From Gordionus sp. m RMFG-2023 (Eukaryota > Nematomorpha > Gordioida > Chordodea > Parachordodidae), in NCBI RefSeq assembly GCF_954871325.1, contig NC_088778.1, forward strand, positions 8,031,743 through 8,095,742: DNA of 64,000 nucleotides, in the 5' to 3' direction. The position numbers and the translations under genes are program-made. The notes below the pieces were generated by a model. The model did not search any database and was not told the DNA's origin. It saw only the letters and a program-made list of their open reading frames with translations. Positions 13,101 to 24,468 of this stretch are shown here, piece after piece; the first letter of the stretch is position 1, and each line of letters opens with the position of its first letter.

Positions 13101-16100
13101 AGATAAAAGAGATTGTACGAATAACATAAAGTGGAGAGAGATGTTGAAGGAGCTTACCACCAGAAAAGGTGAAAGCTAAAGAGAAAAAAAAAAAATATAT
13201 ATATTTGTCCATTTCTAATTTTATAATACATTCTGAGTGTATATATACTTTATGTTTAAATTTTAGCGCTAACAGTATTTGACTATTTTTATTATATCAA
13301 TATTTGCGATAAACTACAAATAAATTTATCATAATATCAATAAAATATTCAATCAATATTTATTAAACAGAAATAATCATCACTATTTTTTATATATATA
13401 TCCTTAAATTTTAACAACAAATATGATAAAATCATTTTACAATAAGGATATAGGAAAAAAGGTTAAAAAAAGGGTTCAGGTTTGGGTTGAGTGAAAATCT
13501 TTGAACCCGATTGGGGTTCAGGAAATTTTTAATTTAAATAAAATGAACACACTAATACGATTCCACGAAATAGGATTTTCACAAAAAATGTTTCTAATAT
13601 TGAAAACAAAAAAAAACAATGATGTTTTTAATATTTAATATGTTTTTAAAATAAAATAAAGAAATTTTAATAAAATAAATAAATAAAGAATAAAATAAAT
13701 GAAATTATTTTTAAAATTCTTGAACCCTGAACCCTACATTTAAAAGAGGGTTCGTGGTTAAATAAAACATCAGGGTTCAAAGGGTTTTGGTTAAGGTCCG
13801 AGTTCACAGTCCTGCTTAGTATCGATTCGATACACCCCACATTCCTATTTGAGATAAGAACGATAAGTAAGCAATATTTATATTAGTACTGTAATTATCA
13901 AACCTTTGGGTCCGTTATAAAATATGGAAAATAAGTTGACAGCGCAAGTGATAGCGTAGATGTAAGGTAATACTCGAAGGCCGGCTTTTAATGAATCGTT
14001 CTTATTATATATTTAATATAAGAATGTAGCCAATTTTTTTTTACTAATTTAATAATATCTTTCTTTTATCTACATTAAGAATATAGCTTTGAACTGAAAG
14101 ACTTATAATTAAGTTACAATAATGCATCTCTTGAATTCCTAATTGCATAATATAGTTGTTGGTATAGTTTTTTTTAAAAATAAAAATAGTAGTATTATTA
14201 TTACCTCTTCAATCTTTCTTCTCCTAAGTTTTAAGAAATAATTATATCCATAAAAAAAAAATATGTTAAAATAATTTAAAATATATAAAAAAGCGTCAAA
14301 TTTACAAACAAACTCTATTTAGGACGAATTTTCGGATCAAAAGGAATATGGATCCAGATATAATCCCTGAAAATAGTGGGGAAACGAACCACGAAGCAAC
14401 TTTTATAAAAAAAAATTAATTGGAACATATTATTAGAATAGTAAATGAAATAATATAGTGGTAGTTGGCATATATAATTAAGAAGCTTCCACGATATTCC
14501 AGAGTTTTAAACCTGGTGAATAACGGTTCTAAATATTTTTTCCTAAAAAAGTTTCTAACTTCCGGTTCCTAGTTACTGGTTATATTGGTTTAGAGGATTT
14601 CCGATTCAAAACTCTATATCAAAAGAATAAGGATCCAAAGAGCACATGGATCAACACGATAATATAAACATAGATAAGTATATATATATATTAATTTGCA
14701 AGGACTAACCAATGTACCCCAGTTTTTCCCAATGAATTCCTTCGTGGCCCTTAGCAACTAAGGAAAATCCAAGGGTGGAACCCACGATGCTGTGAGAGGC
14801 CGAAACGGGCAGTTTTAAAAAAGTAGCCAATATAAGCCACACGGCGCTACCTGGGGTAAAATTAAAAGAATATTATATTTATTTCTTTGTTAGTAAACGA
14901 AATGTAAAAAAAATTAATAAATTATCTCCCATTTATTTATAAGCAAACACACTGTTATATTGACAATTTATTTACAAATTATAATTTATCAGGATCCTAC
15001 TATCTAGCTGACATAATATCAGAGAGAATTTAGACCTACAAACCCAGTCCTTACTCCAAAGTCGTTTCGTTTAAACGATTTAAAGGTCATAAACTCGTTT
15101 TTAGTCCAAAAAAAGACCAAAAATTATAATAAATAGGCAAAATTAGATTTCAATTATTTACAAATTCAAATTTGGCAAATAAATATTAATTATTGACTGA
15201 CCGCTTTTTTGGGCTAATTCTTATATTTATTACAGAAACCTGCAGCCCGGGTACACGGGCCGGGCCGTATTTTAATTTTTTTAAATATACTTGAGCTTGA
15301 CCTAAAAAAAAATTTTTTTTAAATACCCGGGCAGGGCTGTATATTTTAAGAACAAATGTTTTAAATCGTCATTATTAGCTATAAAAATATATAATATATT
15401 TTTTTAAAAACCCAGGTCGGACCTAAATCTAGGCCGGGCCGCGCAAAAGGTAACTCTGCAGGTCTCTGATTTATTACATTGTTAAATATGCTATGCTAAT
15501 AAATTTAAAATATTTAGAAAATAAATTTTTTTTTTTATAAGATCCGATGAAAAAATTGAAATTTAATCTACTTCTATAAAAATAAACGAATCTTTTCTAT
15601 GTCAAAAATAGCAAGAAAGAGGAGATTTTTGACTGATACTAGTGTTTTTAAACCCCTCGATTTCATCAATTTTGAATTAAGATTTTAACCAAAATAATAT
15701 TATGCAAAGCCTCAAAATTTTGTTAATAAATGTCCACTTAATTAGATAGTATATCGATTTCGATTAAAATAAAATTTTAACTTCGATAAATTTTTTTTTA
15801 AACCCATAAGAGCCGATATTTCGCCGGCGATTAACAAGCGTTCCGATCCGTTGTAAATATCCACATCTATTATACCTTTGCGTATGGTGTTGGATACTTG
15901 GCCTCCTGTAATAATTATAAATAAAAAGAGGGACTGTTACGATATTTATTTTTAAATATTTCAATAAAAAAGAGTGGGAAATTCGGAGTTGTTAAACTCT
16001 AATTTTAAAAATAGCGCGCTACAGCTATCTCTACCCATCAAAAAAAGTAGTGCGCTATTAGCTACTATTTTTTAAATAATTATTAAAAAAAATTTTTTAA

Positions 16101-19100
16101 ATAATTATTAAAAAAAATTTTTTTAAAAATTTGTTTTATTTTTTGCTTATAATGTAATTCTATAGTATATAATACATAAATATCAAAATTTATAAATATT
16201 TAAAATATAGTTATTTATTGATTATAAAAAATTTTTATGTAAAATTAATGTAATTTATTTTGTTGCATTTTAATAATAAAATCCTTTCTACACACTATCA
16301 TCCCCAACCCCAAGTCTAAAGCGACGATCAGAAAGTATAAGTTTCGCCTTAAAAAATAATCTCTCAACACTAGCACTTGAGGGAAAGTCATTATTTAATT
16401 TTATAAACATATTTTTTAATAGAAAAATTATCTAAAATATTGATTTAAAAAACGCATCTAAACGATTTTCTATTATATTCCTTTATTTTAAAAAAATTAT
16501 CAGTGGAAGTAGTTTTTGTAGTTCTAACTAGGGCTTCTTTGTTTGGTATGAGACTATTCAGTTTTACCATGAGCTTATCACATTGATCTTTAGCATCACC
16601 GATTAGAGCATCTTTCATCACTTCAAAGTCATCTGCTATCTTAATCGTTAGTGTCTGGCGACAAGAAATTATTGCATCCAGGGACTAGTTTTAATCATCA
16701 TGGTAAATGATGGACTGTCAACTGGAACTGTATTAATTATAAAATTGACAATGACTTTTATAAGCCAGTTTCTGAGAAATATTGGCATGTGCAATATTAT
16801 TAATCAATTTAGTTTGAATTTATTTCAGTCTTTTTGAATGTAGCCTCCCCTGTACCAAAATTATTAAGATGTTTTTCTATCTCTTTAATGTTGGCATGAA
16901 CATTCTTACAAAATAAAAATGCTATTAGAATTTAAAAATGACAATTACCTTTAGGTGTTTTTTGAGGTTATAGATACTAGATTTATCTGAGGATATATTT
17001 TTTTTCTATATTTTAAACAAATTTGTAACCACTTTTTGTTTATACATTAATTTGAAAATATTTTTCAAATTTTGGATATAGAAAATTTATATTATTTGTT
17101 ATCAATAACATTTTCTTCCAGGGTACCTTCCACTTCGTTAATATTATCATTGTCTGCCTCACTTACATCGATTTCGACATCCATTTGCGATGACATTTTA
17201 AATAATTTACAACAGATGATTTAGGTTTATAATACAAATTGAAAATATAAATTTCAAAATTAAAAATAAACCATAAAAATTATAATTAATTACATTATAT
17301 TTAAATTTTCATGCTTATAGTTACATTCATTATATTTTTGCTATATTTTGCTACTTTCAAAAAAAGGAACGCGCTAAAAAAAAATAATTGGGAAAAAAGT
17401 AGCGCGCTATTGGCTACGCTAACAAAAAAAGATAGCGCGTTACTTTACCAACTCTGGGAAATTCTACTTCCGGTTCTCATTTTGACATATATCTTCGGGT
17501 TAATATTATAGTGTTCTATATATTCATTTTTTAAAATATTTTTAAGGAGAGCATTTTTATAAAAACAGACTACACAATAATAAATGCAAATAAGTGATTA
17601 TTCTAAATTTTATATATTTTAACATTTTATTGGTCATATGGATACTCCAACGACGATATGTCGGAGTAAAACTAGCGAATTATTCGTTATCGAATCAAAT
17701 ATGAGTGTAAGGAAAATATAATGTTCGTCAAATAATTTTTCTTTATCCATTATTCGGTCGGATAATTTATACAATTTAAAAACGAATATCATTTTTCAGC
17801 AAGTTCCGGGCCGAGTATACGGGTTCGGGCCCACAGTCCCCTCTAAATGTAATATTTCCCTCAATTTAATTAGGTACTATCATTTAAAAAGGGGAATTCA
17901 ATTTATTAAATCATCGAAGAAACGACAATATTAAATACGTTACGTCGATCAAAGATCTTAACAAAAATTTGGACATTGTTTTAAGTTTAATTAAGAGTCT
18001 TTTTCTAGCAGAAAAAAAATGAATTATTAGTGGTCGTTATAATTTAAAAAAATCAAAATAAATTATCAAATATCATATTCAAAACTCAATGTAATGGAGG
18101 GGGAAAAGCGTATTATTTATAAATACGCGTTTATAAAATTCTAATTTAGCCTGAAGTTTAATTACTTAAACATATTTTATAATATATTCGGAAAAAAACA
18201 ACATGTAATATGACAGGTAAAAAAATTATGATATAAATTATTTATAAAATTTAATTTGTAGAAAATCCTCTAGGTAATTATAATCTAATTAAATATTTCA
18301 TAATTAGAGGGAAAAAAATTCGCAAAATTAAAACGGGTCGGGCCTAACCGGATATCAAATTTCGGCTAAGTTTTTAACCGATCTCTCAGGCATTAAAGTT
18401 CTATTTTGTTTGCGAATCGATACAGAATAATAAATAAAAATTTCACGTATTATTTGGAAATTTGGAAATCATTTGTAAAATATTCGTAATTAATTTTATT
18501 TAAAAAAAACTGCTATTGTCAATCAAATATTCTATTTTCTGGTACTTTATAAGCTGAGCAAATTTTCAAAAACGTATATGAATGCAGGGGCGAACTCGGT
18601 AAAAATGTTATGGTTCGTTCGGATTTTTTAATATTTAAAAAAAAGAGTTCGTTAGAGTACAGAAATTTTTTTTTAAACCCCAGGTTTTCTTCTCTGAGTT
18701 CGGTTCAAAGCCTTGTTTGAATGTAAATACAAATACGTTTTAAAAAATGTATTTTAAATATAAATACTATACATTTTTCGCAAATAAATACTTTGACGAA
18801 TGCTTCTCAATTTTTTTATTAACCATTTTCTAAAATACTCAAATTTATATTTCATCTGCAGTAATATGTAGCATCAATATTTTTATCGTTGCGGCGGTAG
18901 CATATCATATAATGCAAAAATTGTAAATATAACTAATATTATATCACCATTTTAGAATACATGAATAAATTGCTGGAGGATAAAATCGCTCCATTTAAGA
19001 TTTCCGTTTTATTTTCAGTTTGTGCATATTTTTGAGAAAATTTACACCCAAAATTGTCAGAGTACATTTAGATATGTTGGCGTTATCACATATAGCGTTG

Positions 19101-20126
19101 TTAAATGGCTCTATTTGAGCCGATTTTTAAAAAACGGCTCACTCTAATGTAAACAATATTCGGTTAATCTAATCAAAATCCTTTTCCCCCCCACCAGATA
19201 TTTCATGTTCTTGCATTAAAAGGAATATCATTCAGGGTGTAGAAAATAAGAATATTTTCTAAAAAAAAATCATTGATTTAAATAAAATTTTTATTATAAC
19301 TAAAGATAATAATTATGAAAATTCATCATTTACAAATCATTACATTTTATTACAAGCACCTTTTTTAAAAATATTATTTAAACTTATTTCAGCAGTTTAA
19401 TAAGTTAAAATTATTTAATGCAGCAAAATTTGGAATACTTCGCCGCAAATTTGAGCTAAATGTGAATGACATGGTTACCCCTTAAACAATTAGAGTAAAT
19501 CAAAATATGTTACGAGAAGCGTATCAATGAGTTAAAACATTTACTAAATAAGAATTTATGCTAATAATATTTCTCATTTTTAACAACATGTTTGATGTAT
19601 TATCCATAGTTTAAAATTGAGATCTTTTCATGTAAACTTAATTTTCTTATATTTGTAAAATGTTTAAAATTTACTTTGCTTCTTTTAAAACAAACATGAA
19701 AGTATTACTATTTAATACGAATAAAAAAAATATCACATAAATGAGATGCTATAAAAATTTTATTCATAAATCCCCTTACGTTTTAATGCTTTGATTATTT
19801 AAAATATAACCCCTTTTAATAATCTGATTTAAATATAAAAAAAATCCAATTTTTTGATATTTTTTTTAAAAAATTAATGATTTAAATACATCCTGCTGGA
19901 TGTCATTAAAATATTCTATCCAAAAAATTGGCAAAAGAAAAGGAAAACCTATAAGAACCGCTCCTAACGTTTCGAATATAGTCGCTATAACGCACGCTTG
20001 GAATATGGTGAGAACTTTCGACCCCACGCTAGTGCCGAAGCTGTTTGCCACGTCATTGGCACCTATCCCAAAGGCCAATATCATCGCTATGACGAAGCCC
20101 AGAATTACTGCCCATAGATAATCCAT
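7163..20126 (-). CDS. PiT-family (SLC20) sodium-dependent phosphate transporter, 11 coding exons, complete
   Basis: This gene encodes a type III Na+/phosphate cotransporter that imports inorganic phosphate across the plasma membrane. Coding exons in transcript order are 20126-19949, 15905-15804, 14850-14710, 14399-14314, 14000-13904, 10623-10504, 10217-10027, 9914-9770, 8328-8007, 7710-7525 and 7400-7163. Every junction is GT-AG, all phases agree, and the sum is 1806 bases (601 residues plus TGA). The N-terminal PiT signature [11 protein letters not shown] (residues 22-32) and the C-terminal GGNDVSNSIGP (about 456-466) are intact. So are Asp25 and Glu52, which match residues known to be essential in human PiT2 (Asp28, Glu55), and the FTIE glutamate near residue 528. 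Exons 7-9 encode the poorly conserved hydrophilic central loop between the two membrane halves. Human relatives are somewhat longer, mostly in that loop and at the N-terminus. The introns contain the LINE at 11219-13195, the hAT at 15985-17456 and several MITEs. The start was chosen as the first ATG of the membrane domain. An upstream noncoding exon is possible. Confidence 0.97.
8559..8725. repeat. Palindromic GTTGTTAAA family, copy H (intron of transporter)
   Basis: AAGTGTTATTAAATGACCC, then TTGAGCCGATTCC, CTCAATATTTTATCCATAAA and GATTTTGCTCATAGATA lead to an inverted arm (TTTAAAAATCGAGTTAAATT). The order of words matches the family at 43292-43492. The copy is diverged. An open frame of 78 codons across it is accidental. 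Confidence 0.65.
9414..9455. repeat. 21-bp tandem duplication
   Basis: ATTGTGAGAAAAATAACCTTT occurs twice back to back without differences. This is a local slippage duplication inside a transporter intron. Confidence 0.85.
11219..13179 (+). CDS. Reverse transcriptase of the RTE-like LINE (5'-truncated frame)
   Basis: About 650 codons remain open. The frame enters from the target duplication. The upstream TTG at 11209 lies in the duplicated host DNA and is not a genuine start. Domains in order are the C-terminal side of the endonuclease-RT linker (first 130 codons), the RT fingers and palm with the FADD catalytic motif (about codons 180-450), and the thumb plus C-terminal basic region with KRKRGRPK (about 595). 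Since no endonuclease is encoded and no promoter is retained, autonomous movement is unlikely. The RT domain itself shows no stop or frameshift. Confidence 0.9.
11219..13195 (+). mobile_element. RTE-like LINE, 5'-truncated, young, in antisense inside the transporter intron
   Basis: A 5'-truncated non-LTR retrotransposon keeps an uninterrupted reverse transcriptase frame to the stop at 13177-13179, followed by an A-rich tail. It is bounded by identical 19-base direct repeats, TATATATATTTGTCCATTT, at 11200-11218 and 13196-13214, the target duplication expected of target-primed insertion. The frame has the linker typical of APE-type LINEs (LWWWNQEV), reverse transcriptase motifs ([45 protein letters not shown] near codon 402, CKYLGS) and the C-terminal [10 protein letters not shown] and KRGRP words of RTE-type elements. 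The endonuclease domain is absent because of the truncation. The open frame and perfect target duplication indicate a recent event. Its orientation opposes the host gene and it lies between exons 5 and 6, so the host coding sequence is untouched. Confidence 0.96.
13445..13814. mobile_element. GGGTTCAGG / GAACCCTGAACCCT inverted-repeat MITE
   Basis: AAGGGTTCAGGTTTGGGTT on the left faces TTCTTGAACCCTGAACCCT, CAGGGTTCAAAGGG and GAGTTCACAGTCCTG on the right, around a very AT-rich noncoding centre. The right end resembles that of 42828-43037 (GAGTTCGCAGTCC) and, more loosely, 18585-18715. The left border is approximate and no target duplication was confirmed. It lies in the transporter intron between exons 5 and 6. 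Confidence 0.55.
15233..15468 (+). mobile_element. 236-bp MITE, CAGAGACCTGCAG family, perfect 8-bp target duplication
   Basis: The left end CAGAAACCTGCAGCCCGGGT and right end GTAACTCTGCAGGTCTCTG are imperfect inverted repeats. The flanks ATTTATTA (15225-15232) and ATTTATTA (15469-15476) are identical. Internal GC-rich words such as CGGGCCGGGCC stand out sharply from the AT-rich background. It is noncoding. Relatives are at 42509-42708 and 56322-56528, with fragments at 5320-5400 and 61985-62021. Eight-base target duplication and CAG ends point to hAT mobilisation (inference). Confidence 0.9.
15985..17456 (-). mobile_element. Internally deleted hAT element with GAGTTGTTAAA ends, in transporter intron 1
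   Basis: The left end GGAGTTGTTAAACTC and right end GCGCGTTACTTTACCAACTCTG are inverted repeats, followed inside by matching AGCGCGCTA words. The 8-mer GGAAATTC flanks it on both sides (15977-15984 and 17457-17464). On the minus strand it keeps a putative transposase start (ATG at 17196, [18 protein letters not shown]) and a recognisable hAT C-terminal dimerisation segment at about 16280-16405 ([20 protein letters not shown]), with a degraded middle. Its total length of 1.47 kb is too short for a full hAT, so most of the transposase is missing. Confidence 0.88.
18585..18715. mobile_element. 131-bp MITE, CAGGGGCGAAC end, 7/8 target duplication
   Basis: The element starts CAGGGGCGAACTCGG and ends CTGAGTTCGGTTCAAAGCCTTG. 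The flanking octamers TATGAATG and TTTGAATG differ at one position. It is noncoding and lies in transporter intron 1. Similar end words occur at 21313, 13814 and 43037, defining a family with the rough terminus CAGGG-TGCGAAC. Confidence 0.7.
19093..19165. repeat. Palindromic GTTGTTAAA family, copy G (left arm only)
   Basis: TAGCGTTGTTAAATGGCTC, GAGCCGATTTTTAAAAAACG and GGCTCACTC match the left arm of the family at 43292-43492. The rest is absent. Confidence 0.6.
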
Positions 20127-20401
20127 CTATTAAATTTCTATTCGGTTTTTATAAGGGAGAGGAAAGATGTAATAATGGATGCTGTATGTGTTGTAAATTG
20201 TTAGGCTGTGCAATCAATCCCAATTTCTGAATGAAAAATATTGTTCCTTGGAAGATGAATCGGAATTTTGACTTGGTCTTTATTTTATGACGAAAAATTT
20301 AATTTTTTTTAAGGAATGAGAAGGAAAAAAGTGGGATGAAATTGGACGGAAGGATATTATGTGACATTTTTCTTTATTATCATTATGAGATAATGGTTTA
20401 C

Positions 20402-20500
20402 CTTTCCAAGTAATATCATTAGAAACAGCGGCGAAAAAATGCGATGCGCAAAATCGGGTTGCCAAATATATCCGTAGAAATATGTAAATCAAAGCGTGTA
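20402..20500 (-). other. Possible 5' leader exon of the phosphate transporter
   Basis: On the minus strand a donor (AAAG, then GTAAAC at 20401-20396) lies 275 bases upstream of an AG (20128-20127) that directly precedes the first ATG of the transporter. If spliced, an in-frame ATG at 20419 would add six residues (MILLGK) before MDYLW. The acceptor has a weak pyrimidine tract, so this is only a candidate. The 5' boundary is arbitrary. Confidence 0.3.
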
Positions 20501-21312
20501 TATATCAAATATACAATCAATAATCAAAATATTTTTGTTTTATTCCTCTCATTATTTCATAATAATATTAAAAGACAAGTAAAATTTGATTAAGTTTTAT
20601 AAAAAAATAATATAATTTTGATATTTAATTTTTGTTTTTTCTCTTTTATTAATCTCTATAAAGTTTTAAAATATTTTTTTTTTATGAAAAGCACCAATAT
20701 AAAATAATTTTTTTTCTAAAAAAAATAAATAAACAAAGATAGGTTAACTTATAATATAGTATAAATATTTTCTAAAACAAAAATTGAGCAATTTGAAATG
20801 ACATTGGTGACTATTATGTTTGTGTGAATTTGAACTTTAAGCTGTGGATTTGGAGATTGTTAGCCACATTTTTTTTCTGAGCAAATTATTTGAATATATA
20901 AAATGAAAGTCCGAGATTAATATATTTTTTTGTCATACAATCGAAATTGGTTGGTTGGGGTGTAGGATGGGCTTTGTAGTTTATAACTTAATCTGTTTAA
21001 AAAAAAAATTATATTTAAATTGTTGCTAAAAGGTTGTGGAATTATAAAAATGTATTTGAAAGGTCATAAAAAAAAATTTTTTTTAAAAAAACATAAATTA
21101 ATAATGTAGCACATTTAAAATATGCTTTTTTAAAAATAATAATTTTATAAATTATTGATTTTAATATATAAATTTTTTGTATAAAAAAGATTTGGGATAT
21201 TAAACTATATTGTATAAATATATCCTAACATTCTATTGTTATTTAATAAAATTAAAATTGATCAAAAACTAATCCTTGATGAAAATTAAATATTTATAAT
21301 GCTTACATAATT
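20501..21312. other. AT-rich intergenic DNA upstream of the transporter
   Basis: No exon, RNA or repeat boundary was recognised. Any promoter of the transporter would lie here or just downstream, but no motif stands out from the AT background. Confidence 0.4.
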
Positions 21313-21470
21313 CAGGGTTGCGAACCAAACTTATACTGAAGTAGCAAACCCTGGTTGTAAAATTTTTTTTATTTCTGAACCGAAACTGAAACATGTAAAT
21401 AATATTAATATAAGCCTCAAAATAGGTTCAGTCATATAATCAGATAGTTGTAAATGCCAGTTAAAGGTTG
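21313..21470. repeat. CAGGGTTGCGAACC repeat, partial
   Basis: It begins CAGGGTTGCGAACCAAAC and contains GCAAACCCTGG and TCTGAACCGAAACTG. The end resembles the 18585-18715 element. The right boundary is not clear. Confidence 0.45.
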
Positions 21471-21486
21471 ACTTAGCCTACAGACT

Positions 21487-21701
21487 GGGCAAAAAATTTT
21501 CAAACTTGAGCCGATTTTTAAAACGGGCTAATTCAATTTTTATCCAGAAAAATATTGCTTACACTTTGAGATTTTGCTAATAAATGTCCAATTTGTGACA
21601 TCTATGAGCAGAATCTTCAGACTTGCCTAATATTTTTCTGGATAAAATATAGAGTTAGCTGTTTTTAAAAATAGGCTCAAATCGGCCGTTTAACAACACT
21701 A
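21487..21701. repeat. Palindromic GTTGTTAAA family, copy C
   Basis: The arms TTGAGCCGATTTTTAAAACG and GTTTTTAAAAATAGGCTCAA are inverted. Between them lie CCAGAAAAATATTGCTTACA and its inverse GCCTAATATTTTTCTGG, around the centre TGTCCAATTTGTGACATC. The right end is GTTTAACAACACTA. The left terminal dozen bases have diverged. Confidence 0.75.
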
Positions 21702-22849
21702 ATTGGCAACTTGTGCAAAATATTATGTCAGGCAGGCATGTTAAATCGATCACGATTATCTTGACACCTTAAGATTTGGGTTAAATTTCATATATAAACT
21801 AAGGTTTAAAAAAAACTAAACTTTATCATCCTACCTCTTAAGTTTTGTGGGATATCAAGGGTCAGCATATATAAAAAATGATTCAAATTAGAATTCCAAG
21901 TTCTTGCTTTCATTAGGAATCAATAATCCCATCAAAAAAACAAGAGATATCTTTTTATTCAACAGATAATTTTAATTTTTTTAAAAATATATTTATATAT
22001 TTTGTAGTGAAGAATCTATAAAAGGAATATTGTTGCAAAATTTTAAATTTTACAAAAATATTCAGAACTTGTATGGTTTGAAAAATATATTTGTGCCTCT
22101 ACTAATTTTATATTTAAAAATTATATATGATCTTCCCTTGTTATATTTATATGTAAAATATTTATTAGATATATTTAGTTAAATTATATGTAATTAACTG
22201 TTTTTAAATAATTTCTCAGGATTAAAAATATTATACAAATATGTGATATAGAATCTAAACAAAAATAATATTTGAATATAGAACTAATTGCATATTATGC
22301 TTAAAAATAATTATTTACTTTCAGTATGTTTTTTTTAATTCGAAAACTTGACATTCTAGATCTTTTTAATACAAATATAGATTGGTTTTAGTGACATTTA
22401 CTTATGATTTTTAAAAAATCCGAATTTTAGAAAGGATTTAAACTTTACAATGGAATTAAATGGGCCGCCACATTAAAAAAAAATTTTTTTTTTAAATTGA
22501 ATGCATATAGGGGAGACCGGGGTTATATTGTCCATAAAAAATTGAGAGGCTGTGAAAAGGAGGAGAAATAATTTATCAAAATAATTTTGATGTTATTTTA
22601 TTCTTTATATAATTATCTACGGTAGAAATTAATATCTAATAAAAAAATATTATATATTTTTTTAAATTTAAATTTTAAAAAAATGAAAATTTTTGAGTCA
22701 TGAAAAAGAGACGGGGGACGTATTATCCTTTTGTGGGGCATGTTTTAGACTATCATTTTCTAAGCATTTTATTCATTTTTTTTCATACAAAAATCATAAC
22801 AAACATATAATATTAACATACAACACATTTATTACATATAAAAAATGGA

Positions 22850-22956
22850 TTAAAATCACAACATGATCCAGCCCATAAATGACAATTACGGCATTGGAAC
22901 CAATCTTCATTATGGTGGTGAGTTTGATAGTTTTTGTGGCACACTGAACAAAATTT
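22850..22956 (-). pseudogene. pogo-like transposase, terminal Cys/His cluster
   Basis: On the minus strand one frame reads FCSVCHKNYQTHHHNEDWFQ followed by CRNCHLWAGSCCDF. This is a C-x2-C, H/H, C-x2-C, C-C arrangement like the PHD-like zinc cluster at the C-terminus of many pogo-like transposases. It lies in the order expected after the tail at 23219-23425, with some spacing decay. Confidence 0.65.
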
Positions 22957-23218
22957 TTTTTTGCCAGCATTCATATTTAAACTTTTTTTATTATTGGTTT
23001 GATTTTTTTTCCAGATTATTAGTCATAGATCTGGCATTTTTCTGTAAGGTGAAGAGGTTAAAATGGCTGAAGTCATTTGATTACATGTTGTTTTTTTAAA
23101 TATTGTTGGATGGGGACTAATAATTTCTGGAGCAAAATCTTTTTCCACGTGAGAAGATGATGGAACAGGACTATCACTGACAGATGGTTGCTAAATAATT
23201 TCAGATAAATTTAAATTC

Positions 23219-23425
23219 TCATTTAGGATCGTTATTATTATTATAATATAAAGGATTATAATTTTCGTCATTAAAAATTAAAGTATTTAGGGGCCATATA
23301 CCTGAGGATTCAAAACCCTTTTGAATATTTGAAGCTGAGGTGGCTTTTGGAAGGACATCCTTTCCTACTCTAGGGATATCATATATAGTAAAACTTTTCC
23401 CTGGATGCATTCTAATCCAAGGCAC
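23219..23425 (-). pseudogene. pogo-like transposase, C-terminal tail
   Basis: HPGKSFTIYDIPRVGKDVLP, then ATSASNIQKGFESSGIWPLN is the standard post-catalytic tail of pogo-like transposases found in arthropod and other animal genomes. It begins within ten bases of the end of the DNA-binding segment, in a different frame, which marks the internal deletion boundary. Confidence 0.85.
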
Positions 23426-23621
23426 TGTTGTAATATTTTTTTAGAGGTTCAAAAACAGTTCTATCCAATGTGGCTATACTTGTAGCCTCTGGTGTTCTCA
23501 AAGAAATAGTTGGATTTCTTTTAATAAATGCTCCAAACCAGTCTTCACCAGCTGATTGAGTTATTTCCCAAGATTTTGGTACTTGTAAACTATACCTCTT
23601 GGCCATTTGATAAGCTAAAAC
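23415..23621 (-). pseudogene. pogo-like transposase, CENP-B-type DNA-binding segment
   Basis: The frame contains LAYQMAKRYSLQVPKSWE, then GEDWFGAFIKRNPTISLRTP and EATSIATLDRTVFEPLKKYY. It matches the second CENP-B/HTH region of pogo and Tigger transposases (consensus W-x-x-F-x-x-R-x-P-x-L-S-x-R-x-P-E-x-x-S). It reads open for over 60 codons and would join almost directly to the tail segment at 23425. The DDE domain, normally about 200 residues, is missing at that point. Confidence 0.85.
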
Positions 23622-24468
23622 TCTAACCTAAATTTAAACATAAGACATTAAATTATTTATATATTAAGGCAATTTAATTAAAATTCTAATTCTTAAATTT
23701 TATTCTGAATTTATTTTATAATTAATAAATAAAATATATCATACATAATTAAACCTCTAATGTATAGGTAAGAACCAAAATATGTTTTAATGCATGATAT
23801 AATTTATGCTAAATCAATGAATAAATCATTTTAAAATTAATATACATGCAGCATCATTTTATTTTAAATATATATCATACACACATAATTAAATCTTTAA
23901 TATATAGGTAAGATATGATTTAATGCATGATATAATATATATAATGCTACAATTAATAAATCATTTTAAAATTAATATTAATACATGGCAGCATCATTTT
24001 AAAATTAATATATATACATGGCAGCATCATTTTATACATAAATGGCAGCATCATTTTATTTACATATATATCATACACACTTAAATAAATATCATTCTAA
24101 TGTATAAGTTAAATTCTTACTTTAAAGTATTTTATAACATATAATGTTAATAATTTTAAAAAATTTTCTCAAGTTTATTATTATTTAACTAAAGAAATAC
24201 CATGGCATAAATTTAAAGATTATAAAAAAATTCATTTTACAGAGATATATGATATAACAAAGGATTAAAATACTTATTTAGGGCATAATCCTTAAAATAA
24301 TCTTGATCCTTTAATTAAATAATCTGTTAATTTAGCTTCTTGAATAGGAGAAAATACTGATCTGTGAAGATATAGCTCTTGAAAATCTTCATTCCTTTTG
24401 AACAATTTATTATACCTCTTAATGCTTAGTTTCTTAAATATATACTATTTAAATATATAATTATACCT

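Noticed and set aside
19900-20121. Plus-strand open frame opposite transporter exon 1
   Set aside because: It is antisense to the [11 protein letters not shown]-encoding exon and has no features of its own.
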